Source of the DNA: Christiangramia sediminis
GTDB lineage: Bacteria; Bacteroidota; Bacteroidia; Flavobacteriales; Flavobacteriaceae
Length of the DNA stretch: 64,000 nt
NCBI RefSeq assembly: GCF_020552705.1
Contig: NZ_JAJBZG010000002.1
Location: 620,001-684,000 of the forward strand
Direction: 5' to 3'
Positions 55,824 to 64,000 of the stretch are shown here, in pieces (positions within the stretch are counted from its first letter, which is position 1; each line of letters starts with the position of its first letter). Both the position numbers and the translations under genes were made by a program. A model generated the notes under the pieces. The model searched no databases and was not told the DNA's origin. It saw nothing but the letters and a program-made list of their open reading frames with translations.

Positions 55824-58058
55824 ATGAAGAACTTAAAGCTTTCTATCTTAATATGTTGTTGTTTTATCACTTTTGGTTTTCAGGAATCAAAGTCAGATAA
55901 AACTCCACCTAAAACTGAGCAGATTAAAGAATTGCTCTCTGAGGCAGAAAATTCTATCGATATGATGGAATTTGATAAAGCCCAGCAACAGCTAAACCAA
56001 TCTCTTGAATACGCCAAGGAAATAAATCACAAGCGCTATATAGCTCTTACTAGTGGTATTCTGGCCAGGATGTACCAGGTTCGGCATGAATACAAACAAG
56101 CTATTACTCAATTAGAAAGAGCTATTTCTATACAGAGAGAGATTGATGATCAATCAGGTTTGGCCTATTCCTATATTTTATATTCTAAAATTCTCAATTC
56201 CAAGGGAGAGTTGGACAGGGCGTTAAAATACCTTGACCTGGCAAAGAAATATTACGAGGCTCAAGGCGAAAACGAACAATTAGGGCTGGTTTCACTTAAT
56301 AAAGCAGTGATATTCCTCGCTAATAAAGATACCAAAAGCAGGGCGCTATCTGAACTTAATAATGCAGAAGTCTACCTGGAAGGAAGTAAAAATAAATACG
56401 AACTTTCAAGACTTCATTATTTCCTGGCCCGGGCCTATTCTAACGAAGGTGATTTTGAGAAAGCAGAAGAGGCTGCGTTGGGTTCATTAAAACTGGCTGA
56501 ATCTGGAAACTATACTGGTATGACCATGTATAGCTATGGACTGTTAAGCGAAATAGCTGAAAAACGGAATAATCCTGCCGCAGCTTTAGCTTATCTTCAA
56601 AAAATGAACGAGATCCGGGAGTATGTTTTTGACATAAATAAGGAAGCCCTTCAAACTGATGCAAACGAGAAAATGGGCGTTGATGCTTTAAAATCTACAG
56701 TAAATGAGTTAACGCTTCAGCAAGCAGAAAATGAGAAAACTTTAAAGGTTAACAAGCTTACAACTATTTTGAGCGTTGCTTTAATTACAATTCTCTCTTT
56801 ATTAACACTTTCACTTTACAAGAACAATAATCTTAGGGCACGAGCAAATGAATTGCTTCAGAAGAAAAATTCTGAATTAATTCTGGCCAAAGAAAATGCG
56901 GAAAAAGCTTCCCTTGCCAAAGCTCAATTCTTAACAACTATAACGCACGAACTAAGAACTCCTTTATATGCGGTAACCGGTCTTACCCACCTTCTTTTGG
57001 AAGAAAGCCCTACCGAAAGTCAGAAAGAACACCTCAATTCTTTGAAATTTTCAGGAGAATACTTACTCTCCCTGATCAATAATATTCTGGATCTAAACAA
57101 ACTGGAAGCGAATAAAGTAGAGATCGTAAAATCTGATTTCAATCTTGAAAAAAGAATGTCTGATGTGCTTATTGCCTTAAAGAATTCCGCAGACGAAAAA
57201 AATACAAAGATTCATTTCGATTTTGACCAGAAAATTCCTAAAAAACTGGTGGGAGATCCTTTGAAGATATCTCAAATCCTTATCAATTTACTGGGGAATT
57301 CGATCAAATTCACCGAAGATGGAGATATATGGATTTCAGTAAAACAAACCAAAAGACAGGAAAAAGTTGTATCGCTACTCTTTGAAATAAAAGACAATGG
57401 AGAAGGTATTGGAAAAGAGAAGCAAAAGGCAATTTTTGAGAATTTCACTCAGGGATCTACCCAAATAAACAGAAAATTTGGCGGAACCGGTTTAGGACTT
57501 TCAATTGTGAAAAATCTTCTAAGCCTTCTTAATAGTGAAATAGATCTTGAAAGTGAATTAGGTGAAGGTTCAAAATTCACTTTTGAATTACAATTTGAAA
57601 CTACAGAAACTGAAATTAAAAATGCTGAGGCAGCGACTCCTGTAGAAATAGAAGAGACAAAGCTCACTAATGAGATCATGGAAGATAAGCGTATTCTCGT
57701 TGTGGAGGATAACAAGATCAACCAGATGATCACACGTAAAATCCTTGAAAAAAATAAGGTTATCTGTGATGTTGCCGATAATGGAAGTATTGCCATCGAA
57801 AAAGTTAAGAATAATGCGTTTGACCTTATTCTAATGGATATACACATGCCGGGAATTAGTGGAATTGAGGCTACCATAGAAATTAGAAAATTTGATCCTG
57901 AAATTCCTATTATCGCCTTGACGGCAGTAACCCTCGATGACAACCTTGATGAATTCTATTTAAACGGATTTAATGATATTATACCAAAACCTTATAAAAC
58001 TGAAGAGTTTTTCCATAAGATAAATAAATACTTAGCCGCCAGAGAAACAACAGTTTAG
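55824..58058 (+). CDS. TPR-containing hybrid sensor histidine kinase
   Basis: This 744-residue protein has a signal segment, an extracytoplasmic TPR domain (about 30-290), one membrane helix (about 312-332) and a short coiled linker. HisKA follows with the phospho-acceptor His near 375 (THELRTPL), then HATPase_c (QILINLLGNSIKF, DNGEGIGKE, GGTGLGLSIVKN). A C-terminal receiver domain has Asp near 671 in LMDIHMPG. No DNA-binding output domain is present, so the signal must pass to another protein. The input and target are unknown. Confidence 0.9.
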   Translation: MKNLKLSILICCCFITFGFQESKSDKTPPKTEQIKELLSEAENSIDMMEFDKAQQQLNQSLEYAKEINHKRYIALTSGILARMYQVRHEYKQAITQLERAISIQREIDDQSGLAYSYILYSKILNSKGELDRALKYLDLAKKYYEAQGENEQLGLVSLNKAVIFLANKDTKSRALSELNNAEVYLEGSKNKYELSRLHYFLARAYSNEGDFEKAEEAALGSLKLAESGNYTGMTMYSYGLLSEIAEKRNNPAAALAYLQKMNEIREYVFDINKEALQTDANEKMGVDALKSTVNELTLQQAENEKTLKVNKLTTILSVALITILSLLTLSLYKNNNLRARANELLQKKNSELILAKENAEKASLAKAQFLTTITHELRTPLYAVTGLTHLLLEESPTESQKEHLNSLKFSGEYLLSLINNILDLNKLEANKVEIVKSDFNLEKRMSDVLIALKNSADEKNTKIHFDFDQKIPKKLVGDPLKISQILINLLGNSIKFTEDGDIWISVKQTKRQEKVVSLLFEIKDNGEGIGKEKQKAIFENFTQGSTQINRKFGGTGLGLSIVKNLLSLLNSEIDLESELGEGSKFTFELQFETTETEIKNAEAATPVEIEETKLTNEIMEDKRILVVEDNKINQMITRKILEKNKVICDVADNGSIAIEKVKNNAFDLILMDIHMPGISGIEATIEIRKFDPEIPIIALTAVTLDDNLDEFYLNGFNDIIPKPYKTEEFFHKINKYLAARETTV

Positions 58059-58139
58059 AATCTTTGGCACAGGCTTTGCAAATAAATGGCTAGTAGGATT
58101 ATATAGAAAAAAATATTTATATAGTTTGAATTAGCCAAA

Positions 58140-58172
58140 GTAAAATGAGGTGTTTTCACACCTCATTTTTTT
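58140..58172. terminator. Bidirectional terminator between the TPR-kinase gene and lpxK
   Basis: AAATGAGGTGT and ACACCTCATTT form the stem around TTTC, followed by a long T-run. The right part overlaps the last codons of lpxK. Confidence 0.82.
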
Positions 58173-59166
58173 TTATAAAACTGAAGATTTTTGAATTAAA
58201 ATCTTCTCGATTTCTTAAAAAGTTTACCTGAATTGGAAGGTAAAATAACTTGTCTGTGGATATCCTTCCTTTTAGTCTCATATAATCCTTTTCTGTAGTT
58301 AAGATTCTTGGAAGATCCTGAAGTTTTTTTAACTCTTTCTCAGTGAAATTATGATGATCTGGAAATTGCAAATGTTTTAAATCCAATCCTTTTTCCTGTA
58401 TATATTTTAATAAAGGCTCTGGATTGGCAATTCCGGTAACCAGCATAAAATCTTCTGTTTTAATATTTCCAAACTCTAGACTTCTTTCTTCTGAAAAAAC
58501 TTTCTCTGAATAACTTATTGCTGTGAAAAATACTTTTTGATGAGATAAAGGCTTTAATTGCTTTTCAATTTTCTCCATTTCAGTTTCTGAGAGATCTTCA
58601 GGGCATTTAGTTACCACAATTACATCCGCCCTACCTGCTCCGCTAGCCGACTCTCTTAAATTTCCGCCAGGCAATAAAAGATCATTCACATAAAGATCAC
58701 CATAAGCTGTAAGTAAAATATTAAATCCTGCTTCTACTTTTCTATGCTGGAAAGCATCATCCAACAATACAACATCGGGGGAATATTTCAGAAGTTTTGC
58801 TATCCCCTCCCTCCTATTGGCATCAACAGCCACGATACTTTGCGGATATTTATTTTTGAATTGCAGGGGTTCATCTCCCGTTAAGATCGCTGAATCTTGA
58901 AGTTCCACTAATCGAAAACCTTTACTTTCCCGCTTGTAACCACGACTTAACGTGGCTGTTTTATAATCTTCAGTCAAAATACTCAGAAGATATTCAATCA
59001 TAGGTGATTTACCGGTTCCGCCTGTATTCAAATTCCCCACACATATCACAGGGAGATCGTAAGACCTGGATTGTAAAATATTTTGATCATATAATATATT
59101 CCGAGTTCCCGTAATAGTATGATATAGTACTGAAAAAGGATAAAGTAATTTTCTGAGATTCGGCAT
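58156..59166 (-). CDS. lpxK: Tetraacyldisaccharide 4'-kinase
   Basis: A 336-residue inner-membrane kinase that phosphorylates the 4' position of the lipid A disaccharide. It carries GNLNTGGTGKSPMIEYLL (P-loop) near residue 43, SRGYKRESKGF near 75 and LLDDAFQHRKVEAG near 134. It lacks the long N-terminal membrane helix of some homologues, with only a short hydrophobic stretch. Its 3' end overlaps the shared terminator. Confidence 0.94.
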   Translation of the reverse strand: MPNLRKLLYPFSVLYHTITGTRNILYDQNILQSRSYDLPVICVGNLNTGGTGKSPMIEYLLSILTEDYKTATLSRGYKRESKGFRLVELQDSAILTGDEPLQFKNKYPQSIVAVDANRREGIAKLLKYSPDVVLLDDAFQHRKVEAGFNILLTAYGDLYVNDLLLPGGNLRESASGAGRADVIVVTKCPEDLSETEMEKIEKQLKPLSHQKVFFTAISYSEKVFSEERSLEFGNIKTEDFMLVTGIANPEPLLKYIQEKGLDLKHLQFPDHHNFTEKELKKLQDLPRILTTEKDYMRLKGRISTDKLFYLPIQVNFLRNREDFNSKIFSFIKKNEV

Positions 59167-59283
59167 GAAAGGCTTTCTATAATATTTATATTTGAAAGAT
59201 ATGAGAACTAAAAAATGAATCTGGAACCTTTTTCCACATTCTAATGGTTCATAATCCGCAAATTGAAGCTAAAATATTAAATT

Positions 59284-60378
59284 ATGATCATACAGGAGGT
59301 AATTAGTCTTATCGAGGATTTTGCTCCTACCAAATATGCTGAAGATTTTGACAATGTAGGCCTTCTCGTGGGTGACTCTAACTCAGAAGTTAAAGGAGCC
59401 CTGATCACTTTAGATACCCTAGAAGCCACGGTTGACGAGGCAATTTCGAAAAACTGCAATCTTATCATCAGTTTCCATCCTATTATTTTTTCAGGTTTAA
59501 AAAAATTAACCGGCCGTAACTACGTAGAAAGAACGGTTCTCAAGGCTATAAAAAATGATATTGCTATTTATGCAATTCATACTGCCCTGGATAATCAGCA
59601 TAAAGGTGTTAATGACATGATCGCCGAAAAAATAGGGCTTATTAATAGAAAAATCCTTATTCCGCGGAAAGATTCTATTAAGAAATTAACCACTTTCGTG
59701 CCTGCTAAAGAGGCTGATAAGGTAAGAAAATCATTATTTGAAGCCGGAGCAGGAAACATAGGTAATTATGATCATTGCAGCTTTAATATTACCGGAAAAG
59801 GGAGTTTTAAAGGTAATGAAAATTCTAATCCGGTGGTAGGAGAAAAAGGCCAGATACATTTTGAAGAAGAAATGCAAATTGGAGTTACCTATGCCGCCCA
59901 TTTAGAATCGAAGATCTTAGAAGCTCTTTTTAATGCTCATCCTTATGAAGAAGTCGCTTATGAAGTACATACGCTGGAAAATACCAACCAACATTTAGGA
60001 ATGGGAATGATTGGTGAGCTTGAATCTGAAACAGATGAAAAAAGCTTTTTAAGCCAATTAAAAGACACTTTTAGATCTGGTTGTGTAAGACATTCGAAAT
60101 TATTAAATAAACCTATCAAAAAAGTTGCGGTACTTGGTGGCAGCGGTGCTTTCGCCATCGAAAATGCAAGGGCAGCAGGGGCAAATATTTTTGTAACTGC
60201 AGATCTCAAATACCACGACTTCTATAAAGCCGAGGAAAAGCTGGTGCTGGCAGATATTGGACACTATGAAAGTGAACAGTTTACAAAAAAATTACTATAT
60301 TCTTTTCTTAGCAAAAAAATTAGTAGTTTTGCACTTATTTTAGCAGATACAAATACCAATCCAATACATTATTTATAA
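59284..60378 (+). CDS. Nif3-like dinuclear metal centre protein
   Basis: The 364-residue protein is a NIF3/DUF34 family member: FDNVGLLVGDSNSEV near residue 22, NLIISFHPIIFSGLKKL near 60 (metal-binding His), AIHTALDN near 98 and the C-terminal DIGHYESEQ. An inserted middle domain (about 130-235, with HPYEEVAYEV) is typical of the long bacterial form. Its biochemical role is not settled. The next gene begins one base after its stop and is cotranscribed. Confidence 0.92.
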   Translation: MIIQEVISLIEDFAPTKYAEDFDNVGLLVGDSNSEVKGALITLDTLEATVDEAISKNCNLIISFHPIIFSGLKKLTGRNYVERTVLKAIKNDIAIYAIHTALDNQHKGVNDMIAEKIGLINRKILIPRKDSIKKLTTFVPAKEADKVRKSLFEAGAGNIGNYDHCSFNITGKGSFKGNENSNPVVGEKGQIHFEEEMQIGVTYAAHLESKILEALFNAHPYEEVAYEVHTLENTNQHLGMGMIGELESETDEKSFLSQLKDTFRSGCVRHSKLLNKPIKKVAVLGGSGAFAIENARAAGANIFVTADLKYHDFYKAEEKLVLADIGHYESEQFTKKLLYSFLSKKISSFALILADTNTNPIHYL

Positions 60379-60379
60379 T

Positions 60380-61159
60380 ATGGCGAAAAAAAACGATGTT
60401 ACTGTAGAAGAGAAGTTAAGATCACTGTACGATCTTCAGTTGGTGGATTCGCGAATTGATGAAATTAGAAACGTACGCGGTGAACTCCCTCTTGAAGTTG
60501 AAGATCTGGAGGATGAAGTAGCAGGTTTAAACAGACGCCTGGAGAAACTGGATGCGGACATAGAAGTCATTGAAAATGACATCAAGAACAAGAAGAACCA
60601 GATTGAGGAGTCTAAGACTACTATTAAAAAATACTCTGAGCAACAAAAGAATGTTCGTAACAACAGAGAATTTAATGCGCTAAGTAAAGAAGTTGAATTC
60701 CAGGAACTGGAAATAGAACTTTCTGAGAAGCACATCAAGGAGTACAAGGTTAAGATCGAACAGAAGAAAGAAATTATCACTCAAACCAAAGAGAAGCTTT
60801 CTGAACGTCAGGAACACCTTAAGCACAAGAAAAGTGAACTTGATGAGATCCTAAAAGAGACTGAAAAAGAAGAACAGGCATTAATCGACAAATCTCAGGA
60901 ATACGAGAAGAATATTGAAGACAGACTTGTTACTGCTTACAAAAGAATTAGAAGTAATGTTAAGAATGGTCTTGCCGTAGTTGCTGTAGAACGTGGAGCT
61001 TCAGGTGGATCTTTCTTTACAATTCCGCCGCAGGTAATCATGGAAATCGCTGGTCGTAAAAAGATCATCACAGATGAGCACAGTGGAAGGATCCTTGTAG
61101 ATGAAGAGCTGGCTAAAGAAGAACAGGAAAAAATGGAGAAGATGTTCAAAAAGTTCTAA
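60380..61159 (+). CDS. C4-type zinc-ribbon family protein lacking all cysteines
   Basis: A 259-residue protein with a long coiled coil (about 12-190) and a C-terminal segment aligned to the C4-type zinc ribbon of the family. It keeps NVKNGLAVVAVERGASGGSFFTIPPQ and DEHSGRILVDEE. The four metal-binding Cys are gone: CGGC reads SGGS (208-211) and the second CxxC reads DEHS (232-235). The protein has no Cys at all. The scaffold is retained, so the role is probably structural or in protein contact. It is cotranscribed with the Nif3-like gene. Confidence 0.85.
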   Translation: MAKKNDVTVEEKLRSLYDLQLVDSRIDEIRNVRGELPLEVEDLEDEVAGLNRRLEKLDADIEVIENDIKNKKNQIEESKTTIKKYSEQQKNVRNNREFNALSKEVEFQELEIELSEKHIKEYKVKIEQKKEIITQTKEKLSERQEHLKHKKSELDEILKETEKEEQALIDKSQEYEKNIEDRLVTAYKRIRSNVKNGLAVVAVERGASGGSFFTIPPQVIMEIAGRKKIITDEHSGRILVDEELAKEEQEKMEKMFKKF

Positions 61160-61183
61160 ACTTTTTCTTTATAAATTTTATAG

Positions 61184-61247
61184 ACTGCCTGAAAAATAAC
61201 AGTAGGATCTTAAGATCTGAAGCAAAAGTTTTTCAGGCAGTTTTTTT
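61184..61247 (+). terminator. Intrinsic terminator after the zinc-ribbon homologue
   Basis: ACTGCCTGAAAAA and TTTTTCAGGCAGT form a perfect 13-bp stem with a long loop containing an inner AGATCTTAAGATCT-type dyad, followed by a T-run. Confidence 0.8.
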
Positions 61248-61336
61248 ATGTTCAAAATTCAGAATCCTGCATTAACACGTATTTCACAATAAAGAATATT
61301 TTAAAAGCTATCTTTAGCTAACCCAATTCGTTTATT

Positions 61337-61924
61337 ATGAGAATTCCAGTGATTATTTTATGTCTATTCTTTTTTGTTACTGCATGTAACGATTCAAAAA
61401 AGAAGAACCAGCCTGAAAATCCAGCCAGCCAGAATGAATCTTTAGAAAAAAAAGATCAATTAAATACTTTAGACAAGGATCAGGATACTACAAATTCCCC
61501 AGTTGAAGAAAGTTCTGAGGGAGAAGATCCAGAAGAAGATAACCAGAATACTTCCGTAGCCTTATCTGGCTTGTATATTAAAAGTGACCATCAGGAAGAC
61601 AGCAATTGCAAGTGTTATTGTATAGACGTGAAACTTAATAGCACCTCAGAATTATGCCTTACAGAAGACAATCTTTATATAAAAAGCCGTTTTGAGAAAA
61701 GTGGAAATAATATAAACCTCTATTATGCTGGTAAATCCTCCAGTAATAGCGATACTAAAATTCCATGGGATAAATTTGAGACTGGTACACCTATTGCTGT
61801 TTTAAGTCCTGCAGGGAATGGTTTTAAGCTCGACTGGAAAGGTTTTTCCATAGATGGCGAAATAGCTATTGACTATGCACTATATGGGAAGAAAACCCTT
61901 GAAGGAACTTATAAAAAGAAATAA
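61337..61924 (+). CDS. Hypothetical lipoprotein
   Basis: A 195-residue protein with a lipobox (LFFFVTACND), a long low-complexity Asp/Glu/Asn/Gln linker (about 25-75), then a folded domain of about 115 residues. The domain has a Cys-rich knot (DSNCKCYCIDVKL) near 92 and ends DYALYGKKTLEGTYKKK. I recognise no family. It should face the periplasm or surface. It lies two bases before the MsrA gene and is cotranscribed with it. Confidence 0.68.
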   Translation: MRIPVIILCLFFFVTACNDSKKKNQPENPASQNESLEKKDQLNTLDKDQDTTNSPVEESSEGEDPEEDNQNTSVALSGLYIKSDHQEDSNCKCYCIDVKLNSTSELCLTEDNLYIKSRFEKSGNNINLYYAGKSSSNSDTKIPWDKFETGTPIAVLSPAGNGFKLDWKGFSIDGEIAIDYALYGKKTLEGTYKKK

Positions 61925-61926
61925 CT

Positions 61927-62589
61927 ATGAAAATTTTACTACTCAACTTTATCAGCCTTGCTCTTTTGGCCTGCGGAAATCAGCCGGAGAATAGCAATGC
62001 TACAAAACCTGAAATTGCAAACGCCGATCCAGTGACCGTACAGTCAGAGAATGGTATGGAAAAGGCATATTTTGCCAGTGGTTGTTTTTGGTGCGTAGAA
62101 GCTGTTTATGAAAGTATTGAAGGTGTTGAGGAAGCAATCTCAGGATACGCCGGCGGCCATACTAAGAATCCAACTTACGAATCAAGTAACACCGGTAAAA
62201 CAGGCCATGCGGAAGCGGTTGAAGTGATCTATGATCCGGAAGTGGTAAGCTTTAAGACTTTGGTTAAAGTATATTTTGGCTCCCAGGATCCCACCCAGGT
62301 GAACGGCCAGGGACCAGATAGAGGTTCACAATATCGTTCCATTATTTTTTATCAGAATGCAGAACAGAAGAAAATTATAGAGGAAGTAAAAACTGAAGTG
62401 GCGAAAGATTATGACGAACCAATTGCTGCTGAAATTTTACCTTTTCAAAAATTCTGGGTAGCTGAAGATTATCATCAGGATTACGAAGAGAACAATCCTC
62501 AAAATCCTTATATCCAAAATGTTTCCATCCCAAGATTGAACAGGTTTAAAGAAAAATTTCCTGATTTACTTAAGGAAGATGCACATTAA
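61927..62589 (+). CDS. msrA: Peptide-methionine (S)-S-oxide reductase MsrA, lipoprotein form
   Basis: The 220-residue protein has a lipoprotein signal (SLALLACGN) and an MsrA domain with the catalytic Cys in ASGCFWCVEAVYE. The conserved SGYAGGHTKNPTYE and the C-terminal EDYHQDYEENNP follow. It reduces the S-form of methionine sulfoxide. The lipobox places it in the envelope, unlike the usual cytosolic MsrA. No MsrB domain is fused. It follows the hypothetical lipoprotein by two bases. Confidence 0.93.
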   Translation: MKILLLNFISLALLACGNQPENSNATKPEIANADPVTVQSENGMEKAYFASGCFWCVEAVYESIEGVEEAISGYAGGHTKNPTYESSNTGKTGHAEAVEVIYDPEVVSFKTLVKVYFGSQDPTQVNGQGPDRGSQYRSIIFYQNAEQKKIIEEVKTEVAKDYDEPIAAEILPFQKFWVAEDYHQDYEENNPQNPYIQNVSIPRLNRFKEKFPDLLKEDAH

Positions 62590-62622
62590 AAAAAAGCTGT
62601 CAAATGGCAGCTTTTTTTTTAT
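62588..62622. terminator. Bidirectional terminator between msrA and kmo
   Basis: AAAAAGCTGTC pairs with GGCAGCTTTTT (one T-G pair) around AAAT, with T-runs on both strands. Confidence 0.8.
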
Positions 62623-63962
62623 TTTTTAATTAGATCTATAATTTTATCTTCAATTTCTTTACTATCCCACTTCTCCTCTATTTGAGGAATTTTCATCACC
62701 TGATCCATAATTCCTCTTTGGTAATCTCCTATTTTTAAAGCTTCAGAATAAGCCTTGTCTGAAAATGTAACCCGGGAATACAAGGGAGCCCAAAGCTCGG
62801 GATGTTCCTGAGCGAATTTCTTTTCGATCTTTTTTCTTAAAAGAAACATGGGATCTGCAGTTTTACTGCTCATCTCCATAAAATTACGGTAGCTCAACTC
62901 GGCGATAGCATCTGCATTTGGTTTTCTTTCGGTTTGGTATTCTTCAAAAATCTGCTGCCAGTCGTTACCGTATTTATTAATTTTTTCGTTCAGAACCGAT
63001 ATATCCTCAAAGCCCGCATTCATGCCCTGTCCGTAGAAAGGCACGATAGCATGAGCAGAATCCCCCACAAGAGTAATTTTATCGAAATAGGACCATGGAA
63101 AGCATTTAATGGTTACCATAGCACTAGTTGGATTTTTAAAAAAATCCTTTTTTAAATTTGAAATTTCCTCTTTGATATCGGGAAAATAATTTTCAAAAAA
63201 CGCGTCTGCCTGTTGTTCGGTTTTTATACTTTCAAAAGAAGTCTCCCCTTCAAAAGGCATAAATAACGTACAGGTAAAGGTCCCATCAAGATTTGGCATC
63301 GCAATAAGCATAAAATTACCTCTAGGCCAGATGTGGAAAGAAGAATTATCTAGTTTATGAGAACCATCTTCATTAGCTAAAATGGTAAGTTCTTTATAGC
63401 CAACATCTATAAAATGTTGTGAATAATTGAACCTACTTTGGCGTTGCATTTTATGTCGCACCCTTGAAAAAGCACCGTCTGCTCCAAAAATAAGATCAAA
63501 CTGATATTCTTTCCAGACGCTTTTTTCAGACTCTCCCGTATAAAGCCTGGCTTTTTCCATATCTACATCCCAGATCTTTTCTTCAAAACGAAATTCAGCC
63601 CCGGCAGATTCTGCAAGATCAATCATTTTCCGGTTGAGAACACCTCTGGAAATAGAATAAATGGCTTCGCCTTCTTCTCCATATTTCTGGAAATAGACCT
63701 CTTGGCCTTCTACATGCATCGCCCTTTTATCCAATGGCAGGGCAAGATCCCTTATTTCATCTTCGATTCCGGCTTCACGCAAAGCTTTCCAGCCCCGGTT
63801 AGACATCGCAAGATTGATGGATCTGCCTGAAAACTGCACTTTCCGCACATCCGGTCTACGATCAAACACCGTTACTTTATGTCCTTGTTTTCTGAGGAAA
63901 ATAGCTAGCAATGATCCTACGAGTCCTGATCCTACTATAGCTACATCTTTTTCTTTTTGCAT
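62619..63962 (-). CDS. kmo: Kynurenine 3-monooxygenase
   Basis: A 447-residue FAD enzyme that hydroxylates L-kynurenine with NADPH and oxygen. VAIVGSGLVGSLLAIFLRKQ is the N-terminal Rossmann motif. SGRSINLAMSNRGWKALREAG is typical of the family, and LVGDSAHAIVPFYGQGMNAG near 297 is the second FAD motif. No other kynurenine-pathway gene lies in this window. It is the last feature; the right edge holds about 40 upstream bases. Confidence 0.92.
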   Translation of the reverse strand: MQKEKDVAIVGSGLVGSLLAIFLRKQGHKVTVFDRRPDVRKVQFSGRSINLAMSNRGWKALREAGIEDEIRDLALPLDKRAMHVEGQEVYFQKYGEEGEAIYSISRGVLNRKMIDLAESAGAEFRFEEKIWDVDMEKARLYTGESEKSVWKEYQFDLIFGADGAFSRVRHKMQRQSRFNYSQHFIDVGYKELTILANEDGSHKLDNSSFHIWPRGNFMLIAMPNLDGTFTCTLFMPFEGETSFESIKTEQQADAFFENYFPDIKEEISNLKKDFFKNPTSAMVTIKCFPWSYFDKITLVGDSAHAIVPFYGQGMNAGFEDISVLNEKINKYGNDWQQIFEEYQTERKPNADAIAELSYRNFMEMSSKTADPMFLLRKKIEKKFAQEHPELWAPLYSRVTFSDKAYSEALKIGDYQRGIMDQVMKIPQIEEKWDSKEIEDKIIDLIKK

Positions 63963-64000
63963 AAATACGTTTGAAAATAAATCTGGGCAGCGGTTTAAAT

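Noticed and set aside
57449-57943. Minus-strand 164-codon frame opposite the kinase receiver region
   Set aside because: Shadow of the HATPase/receiver coding sequence, with no independent support.
1-64000. Defence island, phage, transposase or biosynthetic cluster
   Set aside because: No integrase, transposase, toxin-antitoxin, nuclease-helicase cluster or large synthase was found; the window reads as core genome.

Overview
This window looks like chromosomal core of a marine-type Flavobacteriaceae (Bacteroidota), most like the Gramella/Christiangramia group; this is inferred from gene content and style, not from a database match. The DNA is AT-rich, Shine-Dalgarno sequences are scarce, and many genes carry the Bacteroidota promoter element TAnnTTTG just upstream. 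The lipoproteins, TonB-dependent receptor, PorT-like barrel, SRPBCC, DUF1573 and ribosomal protein THX genes are all typical of the phylum. No rRNA, tRNA, insertion sequence, prophage, CRISPR array or plasmid module was seen.

Layout. 1-2.7 kb: edge fragment of an MlaE-type permease, an M8-like metalloprotease lipoprotein and a DUF808 membrane protein. 2.8-9.1 kb: epimerase, SGNH hydrolase, glycosyltransferase, an exonuclease/GIY-YIG fusion, a DbpA-like helicase and a small envelope protein. 9.2-16.6 kb: RlmF, a membrane-anchored HTH protein, AGCS and SSS sodium symporters, an HD protein and a beta-barrel. 16.8-20.3 kb: subtilase, rhodanese, then a MarR / nitroreductase / YceI operon. 20.35-27.2 kb: a complete trpEGDCFBA operon behind a leader with a UGG-UGG-UGG leader peptide and an intrinsic terminator. 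27.3-27.6 kb: two very small genes, one of them ribosomal protein THX. 27.6-32.4 kb: UDG-like protein, YaaA, RluD, PASTA protein, Ddl and CoaD. 32.5-38.7 kb: TonB receptor plus secreted sugar dehydrogenase, M14 peptidase and NUDIX. 38.7-45.5 kb: pyrE, SRPBCC, birA, rsfS, ftsH, LUD, cdsA, psd and acyl-CoA-binding protein. 45.5-64 kb: valS, DUF1573, aminotransferase-murB, fasciclin, a Cys-rich small protein, glycosyltransferase, sigma factor, lipA, gap, TPR hybrid kinase, lpxK, Nif3-like, a cysteine-free zinc-ribbon homologue, a lipoprotein, msrA and kmo.

The most interesting signal is the trp leader: an 18-residue peptide gene (20385-20441) with three adjacent Trp codons, followed by a strong terminator ahead of trpE. 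It looks like ribosome-mediated attenuation in a phylum where this is much less described than in Proteobacteria, and the leader peptide start sits only five bases after the promoter -7 box, so its mRNA may be leaderless. The same geometry (TAnnTTTG, 4-5 bases, ATG) recurs at pyrE and the DEAD-box gene. Palindromic intergenic repeats interrupt the trp operon twice and a related copy follows coaD. The rest is mostly ordinary housekeeping sequence; I did not find an obviously new multi-gene defence or biosynthetic system.
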